A DNA stretch of 6,859 nucleotides, taken from contig CAJYHH010000258.1 of the NCBI GenBank assembly GCA_913773825.1, positions 1 to 6,859 on the forward strand. Reading direction: 5' to 3'. Positions 6,240 to 6,859 of the stretch are shown in pieces. The translations under genes were made by a program, and so were the position numbers. Numbering within the stretch: position 1 is the first letter of the stretch; each line of letters starts with the position of its first letter. The stretch is from Candidatus Sericytochromatia bacterium. Its GTDB lineage: Bacteria; Cyanobacteriota; Sericytochromatia; UBA7694. The notes beneath the pieces are model-generated. The model saw nothing but the letters and a program-made list of their open reading frames with translations. It had not been told where the DNA came from and ran no database searches.

Positions 6240-6245
6240 ATTATA
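6240..6245 (-). promoter_or_regulatory. Candidate sigma70 -10 box of the tricorn gene
   Basis: The minus strand reads a perfect TATAAT. Transcription would start near 6233, giving a leader of about 59 bases ahead of ATG 6174 that contains the GAGGAA ribosome site. The hexamer 17 bases upstream (ACACCA) is a poor -35, so the promoter may need an activator. The palindrome at 6274-6297 lies just upstream of the -35 position. Confidence 0.55.
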
Positions 6246-6273
6246 GCGTGGTGAGTGCTGGCTGGTGTGCCCT

Positions 6274-6297
6274 GAGCCAAAAGAGCTCTTTTGCCTC
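6274..6297. repeat. 24-bp near-perfect palindrome upstream of tricorn
   Basis: The central 16 bases (6278-6293, CAAAAGAG followed by CTCTTTTG) are a perfect palindrome. The symmetry extends to GAG (6274-6276) and CTC (6295-6297) with one mismatched pair (6277/6294). With no spacer and no following U-tract it is a weak terminator for the permease gene, which stops at 6331. The position, starting about 29 bases upstream of the TATAAT box, suits an operator for a dimeric regulator. The core GAGCTC recurs at 6234-6239, next to the expected transcription start. The regulator is unknown. Confidence 0.5.
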
Positions 6298-6330
6298 TCT
6301 ATACTCGCTCCAAAACGCAGCAAGCTGTGT

Positions 6331-6859
6331 CTAGACTTCTGCTAATGAACGACCAGCAGCCTGGGTCTGCCCCGTCAGGGTCATCAGCAGCCAATACACA
6401 CCCAGTGACAGCCCAAAGCTGATAAACCAGGCGTAGTGATACATGCTGATCCAGATTGGACTGACTTCTAAAGCTTTAATTGTGCCGAGAAAACCCGGCA
6501 CACAGGGTGCAATCCCAATCATCAACGCAACAATTGCCATCGGGTTAAAGCCGTTTTTATACCAGTAGGGGCCATTTTGCTCATAGAGTCCTGGTAAGTC
6601 TAAACGGGTGCGTCGAATTAAAAAATAATCAGCAATTAAAATGCCACCGACTGAACCCAGTAACGCAGAATAAGCCACTAACCAGGTAAAAATATAGCCT
6701 TTGGGATCAGCAACGAGCTTCCAGGGCTGAATCAGAATGCCTAACAAACCGGTAATATAGCCCCCAACCCGAAAGCTAATCCGCTTGGGCCAAAGATGGG
6801 CAAAGTCATTAGCCGGACTCACCACATTGGCCGCCACATTAGTTGCCAAGGTCGCCAGA
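6331..6859 (-). CDS. NCS1-family nucleobase/hydantoin-type permease, C-terminal part
   Basis: The last 175 residues of a protein whose start lies beyond the right edge; full-length relatives have about 480-500. The visible part starts inside a helix with ATLATNVAANVVSPANDF, a hallmark of NCS1 symporters. It is followed by KRISFRVGGYITGLLGILIQ (next helix), a helix ending GGILIADYFLIRR, the loop LDLPGLYEQNGPYWYKNGFNP, and two final hydrophobic helices (AIVALMIGIAPCVPGFLG and YAWFISFGLSLGVYWLLMTL). This agrees with helices 8-12 of the Mhp1/uracil/allantoin permease fold. By spacing, the Asn of NVAAN corresponds to the substrate-contacting Asn of Mhp1 helix 8, and the Thr before NVAAN to a sodium-site Thr. 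The Mhp1 sodium-site Ser is Ala here. This residue matching is from memory. By family it imports a nucleobase, hydantoin or allantoin with sodium or protons across the inner membrane; the exact substrate is undetermined. An apparent start at 6849 is an internal TTG; the frame is open through it to the edge. It lies 156 bases upstream of tricorn on the same strand, but tricorn has its own promoter signal. Confidence 0.9.
   Translation of the reverse strand, partial: LATLATNVAANVVSPANDFAHLWPKRISFRVGGYITGLLGILIQPWKLVADPKGYIFTWLVAYSALLGSVGGILIADYFLIRRTRLDLPGLYEQNGPYWYKNGFNPMAIVALMIGIAPCVPGFLGTIKALEVSPIWISMYHYAWFISFGLSLGVYWLLMTLTGQTQAAGRSLAEV

Noticed and set aside
6274..6297. Palindrome as an intrinsic terminator of the permease gene
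   Set aside because: The inner stem is AT-rich, has no natural loop and is followed by mixed sequence without a T-tract on the minus strand. An operator is more likely.
6087..6323. Minus-strand frame of 78 codons spanning the gap before tricorn
   Set aside because: It overlaps the tricorn 5' end out of frame, crosses the promoter and palindrome, and has no recognisable features.

Overview
The window looks like ordinary chromosome from a Gram-negative bacterium, most likely a gammaproteobacterium. The signs are a YihG-like inner-membrane acyltransferase, a short lipoprotein with a lipobox, canonical AAGGAG/GAGGAA ribosome binding sites, moderate GC content and densely packed genes. I see no mobile element, CRISPR array, tRNA or rRNA, and no stretch over 300 bases without a gene. 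The species cannot be named from the sequence alone.

Layout: (1) Positions 1-1754 carry three minus-strand genes, in transcription order: an Lrp/AsnC-family regulator (1287-1754), a lipoprotein with a DUF4375/DMP19-like core (433-1128), and the N-terminal third of a PlsC/YihG-type acyltransferase that runs off the left edge (1-320). (2) Divergent from the regulator, across a short AT-rich region with helically phased TTCATT repeats, is a plus-strand EamA/DMT exporter (1822-2787). (3) A strong GC-rich hairpin (2884-2918) separates the exporter from a convergent minus-strand gene, which encodes a complete tricorn-type protease of about 1076 residues (2944-6174). (4) Upstream of the tricorn gene are a TATAAT box, a 24-bp near-perfect palindrome, and the C-terminal third of an NCS1-family nucleobase/hydantoin-type permease that runs off the right edge (6331-6859).

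How the genes may work together: the regulator and the divergent exporter form a classic pair in which an Lrp-type protein senses an amino acid or similar small metabolite and controls an efflux carrier. Tricorn trims oligopeptides from cytosolic protein breakdown, so peptide breakdown and metabolite export sit side by side. They are convergent and separately terminated, so a functional link is only a guess. The acyltransferase belongs to phospholipid acyl-chain metabolism and the lipoprotein to the envelope.

For three genes the longest open frame is probably not the true start: the regulator at 1754 rather than 1766, the exporter probably at 1822 rather than 1780, and tricorn at 6174 rather than 6213. 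I find no convincing unknown multi-gene system. The points most worth a second look are the lipoprotein version of a DMP19-like domain, the phased repeats between regulator and exporter, the palindrome before tricorn, and an A7 slippery tract in the charged insert of tricorn.
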